A stretch of 64,000 nucleotides of DNA from an uncultured Pseudomonadota bacterium (GCA_949295025.1 CASFJK010000001.1:124001-188000), one strand, 5' to 3'. Shown: positions 24,594 to 33,839, counted from the first letter of the stretch. Notes: generated by a model not told the origin, from the sequence alone. A program made the numbers and translations.

Positions 24594-24737
24594 ATGCGTC
24601 AAAAAAAATCAAAGGCTATCTTTTATATTTTGGGATTAATTGTTGTTTTGGCTGTTCTTTTTGTGGTTTCTACAGAAGTTCCGGTTAAAGTTGAACATGT
24701 TGAACAACCGCTTGAAAATACTTTTTTAAATAAATAA
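24594..24737 (+). CDS. Small single-span membrane protein
   Basis: 47 residues: a basic start (MRQKKSK), one hydrophobic span (about 9-26, IFYILGLIVVLAVLFVVS), and a short outside tail with two proline-containing parts, TEVPVKVEHVEQPLEN. It ends 2 nt before the xerD start codon, so it is almost certainly cotranscribed with xerD. Composition and codon use look genuine. Function unknown. A small membrane protein in front of xerD may occur in other alphaproteobacteria, but I cannot verify that here. Confidence 0.65.
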   Translation: MRQKKSKAIFYILGLIVVLAVLFVVSTEVPVKVEHVEQPLENTFLNK

Positions 24738-24739
24738 TC

Positions 24740-25645
24740 ATGTCTGCGGGAGCATTACTGGAAAGCTTTTTAGCCATGATGGTTGCCGAGCGTGGCGCCT
24801 CACAGAATACAATTGAAAATTATCAGCGAGATTTGGAACAGTTTTTATCTTTTATTTCAGTTTCAAATTTATCAGAAGTTAAAGATAAAGATGTATATCA
24901 ATATGTGCAATTTCTTAGTAAATATCCTTATGCTCCCAAAAGCATTGCTCGTAAAATCTCGGCATTAAAAGAATTTTTCAAATTTCTTTTTTCCGAAAAG
25001 GAAATTAGAGAGAATCCTACAGCATATCTTATGGCTCCCAAGCAAGAAAAGCCGTTACCAAAGTTTTTAACTGAAGTAGAACTCAAACGTCTGATTGATA
25101 CGGCGCAAAGCAAAGAAGGAATGCACGCACGTCGTTTAGCTGTGATGTTGGTTTTGATGTCGGCTTGTGGTTTGCGCGTTTCTGAACTTGTCGGCCTGCC
25201 GGAAAACTGCATAAATTTTGATAAAAAAGAAATTTTAGTCAGAGGTAAAGGAAGCAAAGAGCGCCTTATTCCAATTTCAGATGAGGCAATAGAAGCCGTG
25301 TTGGATTATACAACCTATCGTGATAATTTTATTCGCGGTGGGAGAAAATCTATTTGGCTTTTTCCTTCTCTTACATCTTCTTCCGGACATATGACCAGAG
25401 AGGCTTTTTTTATGGCTTTGAAAGAGATTGCTGTTGAAGCTGGTATTTCGCCCGAAAAAATTTCTCCTCACGTTCTACGCCATACTTTTGCCACGCGTTT
25501 GCTTAATCATGAGGCAGATTTGCGCAGCGTGCAAAAAATGCTCGGTCATGAAGATATTTCCACCACCGAAATTTATACGCATATTACTTCAGAAAAATTG
25601 ATTGATACGGTTAAGCGTTTGCACCCATTAAGCCGCTTAAAGTAA
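24740..25645 (+). CDS. xerD: Tyrosine recombinase XerD
   Basis: 301 residues. Resolves chromosome dimers at dif with XerC, activated by FtsK (also in this window). N-terminal SAM-like domain up to about 105; catalytic domain with Arg in SACGLRVSEL, His-x-x-Arg in PHVLRHTFATRLL, the second His in LGHEDISTTEIYTHI, and the nucleophile Tyr in EIYTH. XerD is favoured over XerC by the TRLLNHEADLRSVQKMLGH block; the two are hard to separate by eye. Convergent overlap of 9 nt with rsmA. Confidence 0.92.
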   Translation: MSAGALLESFLAMMVAERGASQNTIENYQRDLEQFLSFISVSNLSEVKDKDVYQYVQFLSKYPYAPKSIARKISALKEFFKFLFSEKEIRENPTAYLMAPKQEKPLPKFLTEVELKRLIDTAQSKEGMHARRLAVMLVLMSACGLRVSELVGLPENCINFDKKEILVRGKGSKERLIPISDEAIEAVLDYTTYRDNFIRGGRKSIWLFPSLTSSSGHMTREAFFMALKEIAVEAGISPEKISPHVLRHTFATRLLNHEADLRSVQKMLGHEDISTTEIYTHITSEKLIDTVKRLHPLSRLK

Positions 25646-26491
25646 TTTGGCCAGCTCTAAATATTGCTTAGGTGTGATTTGCTCGGCACGTAAGGTTAAA
25701 TCCATCCCCAAGGAAGCACATTTTTCTTCCAAACCTTTAACAGATTTCAAACTTTGGCGAATCATCTTCCGGCGCTGGCTGAAAGCTTGTGTTGTTAATT
25801 TTTCTACCTTTTCTAAAAGTTCATTACTGATATCGGCATGAATAGGGCGAAATAAAACAACTGTTGACCAAATTTTTGGTGCCGGAACAAAACAGTTGGG
25901 ATTGATGTCAAACAAGCGTTCAATTTTGCACAAAAGCTGAGAAAGAATGGAAATGCGGCCATAATCTTTGCAGCATGTCGGTGCACAAATTCTATCTGCA
26001 ACTTCTTTTTGAAACATTAAGGTCAAACTGTCAAAATTTTCAATTTGCTTGAGCCAACCGACCAAGAGCGGAACGGAAATGTTATAAGGCAAGTTACTGA
26101 CAATATTTTTGGGACTACCCTCAAATTGAGAAAAATCTTGTTTCATGGCATCGCCATTAATGATTTCAAGCTTATCTTCACCGACTTTTTCTCTGATTTC
26201 TTGCATGATTTCTATGCAACGGTCATCCATCTCCACAACAGTTAATTTTTTAGGATTGTGGCGCAAAACCGAACGTGTCAGTCCTCCCGGACCAGGGCCA
26301 ATTTCAAAGACATATTCTTTGCTGAAATCTGGCTTATTTTGCTTTGCTAAAGAGGTGTTGATGATTTTATCGGTGATATTTCTATCCAACAAAAAGTTTT
26401 GTCCTAAGGCTTTTTTTGCCATTAGTCCATGCATTTCCACTGTTTCTCTTAAACTTGGCAGCTCGTCTATTTTGATTGCTAAATCGGTCAT
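25637..26491 (-). CDS. rsmA: 16S rRNA dimethyladenosine transferase RsmA (KsgA)
   Basis: 284 residues. Dimethylates A1518 and A1519 of 16S rRNA late in small-subunit assembly. KKALGQNFLLDRNITDKI, SAM-binding FEIGPGPGGLTRSVL, VEMDDRC, and the catalytic NLPYNIS. The ATG at 26491 lies one base after the surA stop codon and is preferred; an in-frame TTG six codons earlier lies inside surA. In related genomes pdxA usually lies between surA and rsmA; it is missing here. Confidence 0.95.
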   Translation of the reverse strand: MTDLAIKIDELPSLRETVEMHGLMAKKALGQNFLLDRNITDKIINTSLAKQNKPDFSKEYVFEIGPGPGGLTRSVLRHNPKKLTVVEMDDRCIEIMQEIREKVGEDKLEIINGDAMKQDFSQFEGSPKNIVSNLPYNISVPLLVGWLKQIENFDSLTLMFQKEVADRICAPTCCKDYGRISILSQLLCKIERLFDINPNCFVPAPKIWSTVVLFRPIHADISNELLEKVEKLTTQAFSQRRKMIRQSLKSVKGLEEKCASLGMDLTLRAEQITPKQYLELAKLL

Positions 26492-26492
26492 T

Positions 26493-27413
26493 TTAGTTTC
26501 TGATTTCAATAACAGCTTGTTGTCTTAAATCTTGTAGATATTTTTGAGCCAAAGTTTCCATCTTTTGATTGGTCAGATAATTTTTGATTTCATTTTCATT
26601 GGGAATTGTAGGTTTATCTTTTTTCGGGTCAAAAGTTTGGTTCAAACGAATGATGTAATAACCATCATTCAAAAGGATGGCATCACTAATTTCTCCCGGT
26701 TTCATACCTAATATTTGTTCTTCTAGCTTTTCTGGAAGTTTTCCTTGGTTTATCCAGCCTAGATTCCCGCCTTTGGCTGCACTTGGGCTATCTGAAAATT
26801 TCATGGCATAGAGTTCAAAACGAGGATCTTTTCTTAAATTTTCTACCAAGTCTTGAATATCTTTTGCTTTGGCTTTTTTTACAAAGATTTCAGATATCTG
26901 ATATTTAGGAGTATTTAAATCTTTTTTGGCATCAGCCAAAGCGGTTTCAATTTCATTTTGAGTGATGTTTCCTTCAAGGCGCAATTTATTTCTTAAGAAG
27001 CGTACCCAAGCTAAATCTGCTTTCATTTGTTCGCGAAAACTTTTTTCGGAAACTTTGGCTTCTTTTAATATGTTTTTTAGCTCTCCATTTGGAATATTGT
27101 TACTCTTTTCAAAATTGGTAACGGCAGCGTCAATATCAGCATCAGAAATTTTTATTCCTTCTTTTTCTGCAGCTTGTAATTTTATTTTTTCATCAATGGC
27201 AGAATGCATGACTTTTTGCACAATCATACCTTTTGTTTGCTCATTTAATGGAATTTGTGAGGTCATTAAGAAAGAGTTGATACGGTTTTGAATATCTTGA
27301 TTGGATATAATTTCACCATTAACTAAAGCGGCAATTTTTACAGAATTTTGTGCTTGAGCATTATTATTCAACAAACAGAAACTCAATGCCAATAAACTAA
27401 AAAGTTTTTTCAT
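26493..27413 (-). CDS. surA: Periplasmic peptidyl-prolyl isomerase / chaperone SurA
   Basis: 306 residues. Signal peptide at 1-22 (KKLFSLLALSFCLL, cleavage after AQA). A SurA N-terminal chaperone domain follows (IAALVNGEIISNQDIQNRI), then one parvulin domain from about 175 (YQISEIFVKKAK) through GGNLGWINQGKLP and LNDGYYIIRL. E. coli SurA has two parvulin domains; one is common in alphaproteobacteria. The ATG at 27413 is chosen since AAGGAGA precedes it and the signal peptide begins there. It sits next to lptD, a main SurA client. Confidence 0.9.
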   Translation of the reverse strand: MKKLFSLLALSFCLLNNNAQAQNSVKIAALVNGEIISNQDIQNRINSFLMTSQIPLNEQTKGMIVQKVMHSAIDEKIKLQAAEKEGIKISDADIDAAVTNFEKSNNIPNGELKNILKEAKVSEKSFREQMKADLAWVRFLRNKLRLEGNITQNEIETALADAKKDLNTPKYQISEIFVKKAKAKDIQDLVENLRKDPRFELYAMKFSDSPSAAKGGNLGWINQGKLPEKLEEQILGMKPGEISDAILLNDGYYIIRLNQTFDPKKDKPTIPNENEIKNYLTNQKMETLAQKYLQDLRQQAVIEIRN

Positions 27414-27426
27414 AGAAATCTCCTTT

Positions 27427-29694
27427 CTATTTTCTTGTTCCGCCAAGAGTTTTTAATAAGAAATTGGCTCCAAATTCAAAGTCACCTTCATAGTCCGGAT
27501 CGCTAGAATTATCTTTTCTCAAATAAAGAATGAGTGCTGTACATTCATCTTCATAAGTCAAATCTCCACCATATTCAAGAGAACCTCCATCATCAGTCAA
27601 ATCTTGACGATTGTATACACTGATGCTCCAATCTTTGGTTAATTTGCTTCTCAATGCTGTATATAGTTCTTTACGTTCGCTATTTTCTATTAAAGAAGAA
27701 TTGCGATTGTCTTGTAGATATATATATGAAATATAAGCATTCAAGATTTGAGGACCAATTTTGGTTGAAAGTTCACTATATGTAAGTTCAAAATCGTCTT
27801 TATCTACTCTGAAACGGTAGTTTAAGTCAAAATAGTCGGTCGGGCTGGCATAAATACGGCCCACATAATCACTCAAGTGACCTTCATTTTCATTAAAGTT
27901 ATAAGAGCTTGTATTGTTGATGGATTCATGTTTGTCAAAGTAATAACTTTGAGCTAAAAACGCAGAGGTCCTCCCTGTTTTATCTCCATATGAACTCCAG
28001 TTAAAACCATAGCTGATACGGCTTCCTGTATCATTTCGGTCATAACCTGCATAACGGTTAATGTCTAAGACATTAGAATCATCCAGCTCAAAATCTTGGC
28101 TATCTTCATTTGGAATTTTGTCAGTTTTGTTGCTATCATTTGGGGCCAATACAGCTACAACAGTCGGTTCTAAAATTTGGCGAGATGTTTCAGTTGCTCT
28201 GATAAATGGTAATTTCCATTCTAAGCCCAATTGTGGGAAAATTCTGGCAACACCTCCGGTAAACTCTTCTCCTTCTGGGTTGAGATAATTGTCAACATAA
28301 TATAAGTCTGATTTTACTGATGCAATCATGCGATATTTTTCGCCATAAGGTGAAGTGTAGGGCAAAACCCAAGAGTTTATCATAGAAAAGCGTTGGGTAT
28401 TGGTTTCTTCTTCTCTGTAAATTGAAGCAAAGTTCAAATTTGTTTTGGTGTAGGCTCCATAAGGACCAACATCACTAATGTTTTCATAATCCATTAATGG
28501 AAGTACGATTGGTTCATCATATTCCTTCATATCATAACTTAAGAGCTGATAATAATAGCTCTCAATGGATGCGTAGTTACGATTATCAAAGCCTTGCATT
28601 TTTAAGCTTGAGGTTAACCATGCATCATCTTGTTTATCTAAAGATAGGTCTTTTAGATAGTTTCTGTCAGAGGCATAGTTAACATCCAAATCGGCAACCC
28701 AATAATCATTTATTTCATATCGTCCGTTTGCAAAAATATTACCGCGACTTTCATCCTTGTCTTCATCATGCATGAAAGAACCTTCGGCACTAAACGCTCC
28801 TCGGTATAGATATTTATTATATTTTCCGCTTAAAATCAGGCCTTTATCTGTAGAAAAAATAGGGTCTAAGAGTAAATCTTCATGGTCAGATATATTCCAA
28901 AAATATTTTGGTTGAATGGCAGCTCCTAAATATGAACTGCTGGCAATATTAGGAATTAAAAATCCGGAACGACGTTTTACCGTTGGGTCTGGATGTGATA
29001 AGAACGGCGTATAAAAAACAGGAACTCCTTTTAGCTCTAAAAAGGCATCATTATAGTAAATGTTTTTATTTTTAGCATCATGCTTTATTTTTCTGGCTTT
29101 GAGTTGCCATAAGGGATCTTTTCCTGTACAGACATCACAAGGAGAATAAACGGCATTTTCCATCTCTTTATCATCATTATTAAATTTGCTGATTTTGCTG
29201 GCAGCAATTTGGCTTTTATCTTTCATGATGATTTTGATGTTTTCCATTTCTCCTTGTTGCATTTTATCTGACAAGACAACATAGTCGGAGAAGACAACTG
29301 TTCCATCTTCGTTTAACAAAACAACATTACCAACAGCTGTTACAACATCATCTTTTTGATTGTAAATGACCTTATCTGCTTTAACGGTTAAATTATCTCT
29401 GACAATATTAACATCGCCAATCGCTGTTATGGTTTGTAGGCGTTGGTCATTTTGCATCTCGTTGGCGCTAAAATAAATGTCTTGCTCTTCCTCTTCAACT
29501 CTTTGAGGTACAATATTTGCGGCGTCTGTTATGTTTAGTGGTTCCAGAGTTGCTTCAGGTAAAGTTTCCATATCAGAGTCATTTAAGACAGTTCCGGCAT
29601 CGGTTGTGTTATAAATGACTTCTTGGGCCTGTGCTATTGAACAACCCAAAAGAAAATAGGTTAATATGTTTTTTCCCAGATGAATTTTAGCCAT
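27427..29694 (-). CDS. lptD: LPS-assembly protein LptD
   Basis: 755 residues. Outer-membrane beta-barrel that inserts LPS. Signal peptide, then an LptA-like jellyroll (about 75-190, YFSANEMQNDQRLQTITAIG), the LptD core FLSHPDPTVKRRSGFLIPN, and a long beta-barrel region. Mature cysteines are CDVC near 188-191 and one near the C-terminus (DECTAL), so an interdomain disulfide like that of E. coli LptD is possible. Overlaps lptF by 8 nt upstream; surA follows. Confidence 0.93.
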   Translation of the reverse strand: MAKIHLGKNILTYFLLGCSIAQAQEVIYNTTDAGTVLNDSDMETLPEATLEPLNITDAANIVPQRVEEEEQDIYFSANEMQNDQRLQTITAIGDVNIVRDNLTVKADKVIYNQKDDVVTAVGNVVLLNEDGTVVFSDYVVLSDKMQQGEMENIKIIMKDKSQIAASKISKFNNDDKEMENAVYSPCDVCTGKDPLWQLKARKIKHDAKNKNIYYNDAFLELKGVPVFYTPFLSHPDPTVKRRSGFLIPNIASSSYLGAAIQPKYFWNISDHEDLLLDPIFSTDKGLILSGKYNKYLYRGAFSAEGSFMHDEDKDESRGNIFANGRYEINDYWVADLDVNYASDRNYLKDLSLDKQDDAWLTSSLKMQGFDNRNYASIESYYYQLLSYDMKEYDEPIVLPLMDYENISDVGPYGAYTKTNLNFASIYREEETNTQRFSMINSWVLPYTSPYGEKYRMIASVKSDLYYVDNYLNPEGEEFTGGVARIFPQLGLEWKLPFIRATETSRQILEPTVVAVLAPNDSNKTDKIPNEDSQDFELDDSNVLDINRYAGYDRNDTGSRISYGFNWSSYGDKTGRTSAFLAQSYYFDKHESINNTSSYNFNENEGHLSDYVGRIYASPTDYFDLNYRFRVDKDDFELTYSELSTKIGPQILNAYISYIYLQDNRNSSLIENSERKELYTALRSKLTKDWSISVYNRQDLTDDGGSLEYGGDLTYEDECTALILYLRKDNSSDPDYEGDFEFGANFLLKTLGGTRK

Positions 29695-30820
29695 TTTTTA
29701 GCACCTCATCAGGGATATGTTTTTTGCGAGTGAACATTGTCGGATTGTAAAATAATAGTAAGTATATGCATGCAAAAAGCGGTAATAGTAAGTTAGCATA
29801 AATCAGTGCCAAAAGAGATATATTATTGACGGCAATGTTGGTTAAAGAAAGGTCAAGAGCTAGAATTGTAATCATCAATGTTACAGATATTGAGATAATT
29901 TTTGTTTGTCCTCGACGGTTAAAGTTGCCACAGAGTAATCCCGTGCAGGCTAAAATTGCAAAGACGAGATTGAAAAAAGGATTAAGAAGGCGACGATTTC
30001 CTTCAACAAAAAAACGATTTGCTTCTTTTTTATCTAATTTCGGATTATTTCTAGCATTGAGAAGCTCATCTAAACTTCTTTCTCTAACACCGGCTTCTTT
30101 TTTTCTTGAACTTTCCTGTAAACCAAAATCAACAGAGTAGCGTGCAAATGAAACAGATGTAAATTGCTGATTTTCTTTATTTATTTCTTGTCTTGCGCCG
30201 TTTACCATAATGATTTTCGGACCTTTATCGGTATAAATAATGCGTCCTTTTTCTGCGGATAAGGTTACCTTGTTTTTAGGGTTTCTTTCGTCATTAACCA
30301 TAATTCCTGTGATGGAGCCATCTTTTTCATGCGTGGTGATAAAGACAGTTAACCCGTTTTGCAAGGTTGTAAATTCACCTTCTCTTAGCATGAGGTGAGA
30401 TACATCGTTTTTTACTTTCCATTGGAGCTCGCTAAACTCTTTTTCAGACCAAGGAATTCCATAGTTGTAAACAAAGATATTGAAGAAAGACATCAACAAA
30501 CCGAAGATAATTGCCGGAACAGCACATTGTAGCGGGCTGATGCCTGCAGATTTCATAACAACTAACTCTCTGTCAGAAAGCATGCGGTTGTAAACAAATA
30601 ATACTGCTGCAAATACGGCAATCGGAGCCAGAATCGTAAAAATTCTGGGCATGAGTAAAGAGGTGAGCTTTGCAAATATGCTCACGGGAATGCCATTGTT
30701 GGTAATTAAATCAACAAAGCGCAAAGATTGAGTCAGCCAAATAATGGACATTAATGAAAAAGTTACTAACAAAAATCCCACAAATATTTGTCTGATTATG
30801 TATCGGTTTAGTTTTTTCAT
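29687..30820 (-). CDS. lptF: LPS export ABC transporter permease LptF (YjgP/YjgQ family)
   Basis: 377 residues with the same 3+3 membrane-span plan as LptG: N-terminal LNRYIIRQIFVGFLLVTFSL, DRELVVMKSAGISPLQC (coupling region), a periplasmic jellyroll, and three C-terminal spans. It lies directly upstream of lptD-surA-rsmA and overlaps lptD, so the LPS-transport genes are coupled. Assigned LptF by position; F and G could be exchanged. Confidence 0.87.
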   Translation of the reverse strand: MKKLNRYIIRQIFVGFLLVTFSLMSIIWLTQSLRFVDLITNNGIPVSIFAKLTSLLMPRIFTILAPIAVFAAVLFVYNRMLSDRELVVMKSAGISPLQCAVPAIIFGLLMSFFNIFVYNYGIPWSEKEFSELQWKVKNDVSHLMLREGEFTTLQNGLTVFITTHEKDGSITGIMVNDERNPKNKVTLSAEKGRIIYTDKGPKIIMVNGARQEINKENQQFTSVSFARYSVDFGLQESSRKKEAGVRERSLDELLNARNNPKLDKKEANRFFVEGNRRLLNPFFNLVFAILACTGLLCGNFNRRGQTKIISISVTLMITILALDLSLTNIAVNNISLLALIYANLLLPLFACIYLLLFYNPTMFTRKKHIPDEVLKNG

Positions 30821-30919
30821 ACCGCGGTTTATTTATTCTTTTTATACCATTTTATGCATACATGGATAGTAACATACCTTTATTTACAAATGAATCAATC
30901 TTTTTTTGAGGAATCAAGA

Positions 30920-31420
30920 ATGAAAATACGTTATGCAGAGGTTTTTGATGCTTTTATCATTACAAAAATACATTGTGATACTTGGCAAAAGAGCTATGCG
31001 AATCTAATTCCGCAAGAAATTTTGCAAAAAAGAGCTTTTTCTCAAGAACGGGTCTTGCGTTGGGAGAATCGTATAAAAGAACAAAAACAGTTTGTTCTTG
31101 TGGCTGAAAATGATGAAGGAATCGTAACAGGGTTTGTTTGGGGTGGAATCGGTCGAGAAGAAAAACTTTCTTATCAGTATGAACTATATGCTTTGTATGT
31201 TGATGATAAAGCTCAAGGGTGTGGATACGGCTCTGCTTTAATAAATGCATTTGCTAAAGAAATTAAGAGTGATTTTTACCTTTTTGCACTGAAGGGAAAT
31301 GAAAAAGCTAAAAGATTTTATTTGAAAAACGGAGGATTGCTAAAACCCGAATTTTCTAAAACACAACAAGAGGGCGATATCTTTTTAGAAGAAGAGTGTT
31401 TTGTTTTTTTGAAAGAATAA
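30920..31420 (+). CDS. GNAT-family N-acetyltransferase
   Basis: 166 residues. Begins MKIRYAEVFDAFIITKIH, the usual first strand and helix of GNAT enzymes, with SYANLIP typical of the small-molecule branch. The acetyl-CoA loop is AQGCGYGSALINAF (Q/RxxGxG/A), and KGNEKAKRFYLKNGG is the C-terminal NxxAxxFYxKxGF motif. Substrate unknown. The frame is open upstream, but GAGGA about 9 bases before the ATG at 30920 and the alignment of the first strand decide the start. Confidence 0.87.
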   Translation: MKIRYAEVFDAFIITKIHCDTWQKSYANLIPQEILQKRAFSQERVLRWENRIKEQKQFVLVAENDEGIVTGFVWGGIGREEKLSYQYELYALYVDDKAQGCGYGSALINAFAKEIKSDFYLFALKGNEKAKRFYLKNGGLLKPEFSKTQQEGDIFLEEECFVFLKE

Positions 31421-31423
31421 TTT

Positions 31424-31451
31424 TTGACAAAGTTTTTTTTATTAATATAAT
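31424..31451 (+). promoter_or_regulatory. Consensus sigma-70 promoter
   Basis: TTGACA (31424-31429), 16-bp spacer, TATAAT (31446-31451): both hexamers match consensus exactly. It drives the orphan gene at 31501. Confidence 0.75.
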
Positions 31452-31500
31452 GTACAAAGTTTTTATTAATCTTATGTTATATTATTAAATTTTTTTACTT

Positions 31501-31956
31501 ATGGAAATACAAGAAATTAAACCTATTCAAACAATTTGCTTGAATGGAAAGAAGTTTTGGCGCGCTTTTGACGTTGCTAAAGATTGTTTTAGAACTTTTG
31601 CTGAATTGCCTTTTTCATCCCAATTGCGAGCAAGCTCGGAAAATTTTCTTTTGATTACAGATGAAACAGAAGGAAAAGCTTGGTTGTTTGAAAGAAAAGA
31701 CGGCTTTTACAATCTGGTGTTTTTTAACGGGACTTTTATGCAACCTTTATTTGGAAACAAAGAGGTTGGCTTTTTTATTTTTATAGAAATGCCAGAGAAA
31801 AACTTGCTTATTTGTGAAGAAAACATATTTGAATGCAAGTCTTATAATGTTCTTGATAACAATGTTTTTACGGCAAAGATTGTTAAAAACGGAGGGGAAA
31901 AGACGCTGGAAGCTTGGTTTGGTTATACAAAACAGTTGTTTTATAAAATTTCTTGA
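31501..31956 (+). CDS. Hypothetical protein with its own strong promoter
   Basis: 151 residues, family not recognised. It looks soluble and cytoplasmic: no signal peptide or membrane span, a mix of short hydrophobic strands and charged turns (KAWLFERKDGFYNLVFF, GFFIFIEMPEKNLLICEEN) that suggests a beta-rich fold. No clear Shine-Dalgarno sequence precedes the ATG. A perfect-consensus promoter upstream and a strong hairpin downstream make it a monocistronic unit, which argues that it is real and well expressed. Confidence 0.65.
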   Translation: MEIQEIKPIQTICLNGKKFWRAFDVAKDCFRTFAELPFSSQLRASSENFLLITDETEGKAWLFERKDGFYNLVFFNGTFMQPLFGNKEVGFFIFIEMPEKNLLICEENIFECKSYNVLDNNVFTAKIVKNGGEKTLEAWFGYTKQLFYKIS

Positions 31957-31958
31957 TA

Positions 31959-31997
31959 AAAAAAGCACTTGTTCATAAAAGAGCAAGTGCTTTTTTG
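31959..31997. terminator. Bidirectional terminator before fabG
   Basis: Stem AGCACTTGTTC (31964-31974) / GAGCAAGTGCT (31981-31991) with one G-U pair, A run before and T run after. Confidence 0.88.
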
Positions 31998-32016
31998 TGT
32001 TATGAGGTTTTAAACC

Positions 32017-32754
32017 TTAAATCATTGCCATACCACCATTGATGTTGATGGTTTGACCTGTGATGTATTGAGCTTCATCAGAGGCCAAGAAAGCAACAAC
32101 GTTAGCAATATCTTGAGCTTCACCAAGTTTTCCTTCAGGAATTTTTGCAAGCAAAGCAGCTTTAACATCGTCAGGCAAAACATCGGTCATTGGAGTGCGG
32201 ATGAAACCCGGAGCAATGGAGTTTACTGTAATGCCACGAGAACCAACTTCTTGAGCCAAGCATTTGTTCATAGCAATCATACCAGCTTTAGAAGCAGAGT
32301 AGTTTGCTTGACCAGCGTTTCCGGTTACACCAACAACAGATGCAATACCAATGATACGACCAAAACGACGTTTCATCATGCCGCGAACAGCAGCTTTTGC
32401 CAATTTGAAACCAGCAGAAAGGTTAACATCCAATACCAATTGCCAATCTTCATCGCTCATACGCATGAACAAGTTATCTCTGGTCAAGCCGGCGTTGTTT
32501 ACCAAAATATCAATACGACCTAATTTTTCTTCAACTTTAGCAACCAAGTTTTTAACATCATCAGCATTGGTCAAGTTTGCAGTGAAAACTTCAACGCGGT
32601 CGCCCAATTCTTCTTTGAGTTTGAGCATCGGTTCTTCACGCATATCTGTCAAAGCCAAAGTTGCGCCTTGTTTATGCAAAGTGCGGGCAATTTTGTCACC
32701 TAAACCACCGGCAGCACCGGTAATCAAAGCTACTTTATCGTGTAATTCGAACAT
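32017..32754 (-). CDS. fabG: 3-oxoacyl-[acyl-carrier-protein] reductase FabG
   Basis: 245-residue SDR of fatty-acid elongation, NADPH-dependent reduction of 3-oxoacyl-ACP. ITGAAGGLGDKIA (residues 12-24), LVNNAGLTRDN, the catalytic Ser in GIASVVGVTGNAGQ, YSASKAG (YxxxK), and the closing YITGQTININGGMAMI are all FabG-like. It follows fabD by 14 nt. acpP and fabF, normally next, are not here; the convergent gene and terminator end the operon. Confidence 0.93.
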   Translation of the reverse strand: MFELHDKVALITGAAGGLGDKIARTLHKQGATLALTDMREEPMLKLKEELGDRVEVFTANLTNADDVKNLVAKVEEKLGRIDILVNNAGLTRDNLFMRMSDEDWQLVLDVNLSAGFKLAKAAVRGMMKRRFGRIIGIASVVGVTGNAGQANYSASKAGMIAMNKCLAQEVGSRGITVNSIAPGFIRTPMTDVLPDDVKAALLAKIPEGKLGEAQDIANVVAFLASDEAQYITGQTININGGMAMI

Positions 32755-32768
32755 GTTTATTTTCCTTA

Positions 32769-33719
32769 TTAAATTAAACTTTTAGCCAATTCTTCAATTT
32801 CAGCGGCAGTTCCAACTGAAATTGCATTAATTTCTTTGTCGCATCTTTTTACCAGACCAGACAAAACTTTACCGGCACCGAGTTCTACAACATCGGTAAT
32901 GCCGTTATTTTTCATATAAGCAACACTTTCTCTCCAGCGAACCGATCCGGTTACTTGTTCGATTAAGTGTTGAATGATTTCTTCTTTTTTGCTGATTGCA
33001 GAAGCCAAAACATTGGCAATCAACGGAATATTGGCATCGTGAGCTTCAACTTCGTGCAAAGCTTTGGCCATAACTTCGGCAGCCGGTTTCATCAACGGGC
33101 TGTGGAATGGTGCGCTTACAGGGAGTTTCAGGCAACGTTTAGCACCAAATTCAGGACCTGCAATTTCAACAGCCTTGTCAATGGCACCCATGTGACCAGA
33201 AATAACGATTTGTCCGTCTGAGTTGTCATTGGCGCAAACGCATACATTGTTTTCATCGGCGCAAGCATCTGCCAATTCGTGTACTTTTTCTGCGCTCAAA
33301 CCAATAACAGCAGCCATACCGCCAACACCTAAGGGAACGGCTTTTTGCATAGCATCGCCGCGGGTACGCAATAATTTTGCTGTGTCTGTTAAAGAGAAAA
33401 CACCTGCAGCGCATGCAGCGGAATATTCACCTAAAGAGTGTCCGGCAACAAAAGCGGCTTTATCTTTTAAGTTAATACCGAATTCTTTTTCCAAAACACG
33501 AACAACAGCCATAGAATTTGCCATTAAGGCCGGCTGTGCGTTGCTGGTCATTGTTAAGTCCGCTTCCGGACCTTCTACCATAATTTTGAACAAGTCTTGA
33601 TTTAATGCTTCATTGACTTCTTCGAAAACTTCTTTAGCTGATTTGAAATTTTCAGCCAATTCTTTTCCCATGCCGACAAATTGTGATCCTTGTCCGGGAA
33701 ATACGAAAGCTCTAGTCAT
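32769..33719 (-). CDS. fabD: Malonyl-CoA:ACP transacylase FabD
   Basis: 316 residues. Loads malonyl onto acyl carrier protein. FPGQGSQFVGMG at the N-terminus, nucleophile Ser in GHSLGEYSA, and the catalytic His in SAPFHSPLM. Normal length. First gene of fabD-fabG. The intergenic region upstream, shared with the HIT gene, contains a CtrA-type motif and a GANTC site. Confidence 0.96.
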   Translation of the reverse strand: MTRAFVFPGQGSQFVGMGKELAENFKSAKEVFEEVNEALNQDLFKIMVEGPEADLTMTSNAQPALMANSMAVVRVLEKEFGINLKDKAAFVAGHSLGEYSAACAAGVFSLTDTAKLLRTRGDAMQKAVPLGVGGMAAVIGLSAEKVHELADACADENNVCVCANDNSDGQIVISGHMGAIDKAVEIAGPEFGAKRCLKLPVSAPFHSPLMKPAAEVMAKALHEVEAHDANIPLIANVLASAISKKEEIIQHLIEQVTGSVRWRESVAYMKNNGITDVVELGAGKVLSGLVKRCDKEINAISVGTAAEIEELAKSLI

Positions 33720-33820
33720 TCATAGTTTTCCTTATAATTAACATCAGAAAAAGCATTATCTGATATAACAGAAAAGTCAAGTATTTAAAGCCTTTTATAA
33801 ACTTGAATCGTTAATCTTTA

Positions 33821-33836
33821 TTAATTACATATTAAT
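33821..33836. promoter_or_regulatory. CtrA-type motif TTAA-N7-TTAAT
   Basis: TTAA 33821-33824 and TTAAT 33832-33836, with GAATC (GANTC) at 33805-33809. Lies between fabD and the HIT-ftsK genes. Confidence 0.4.
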
Positions 33837-33839
33837 CAA

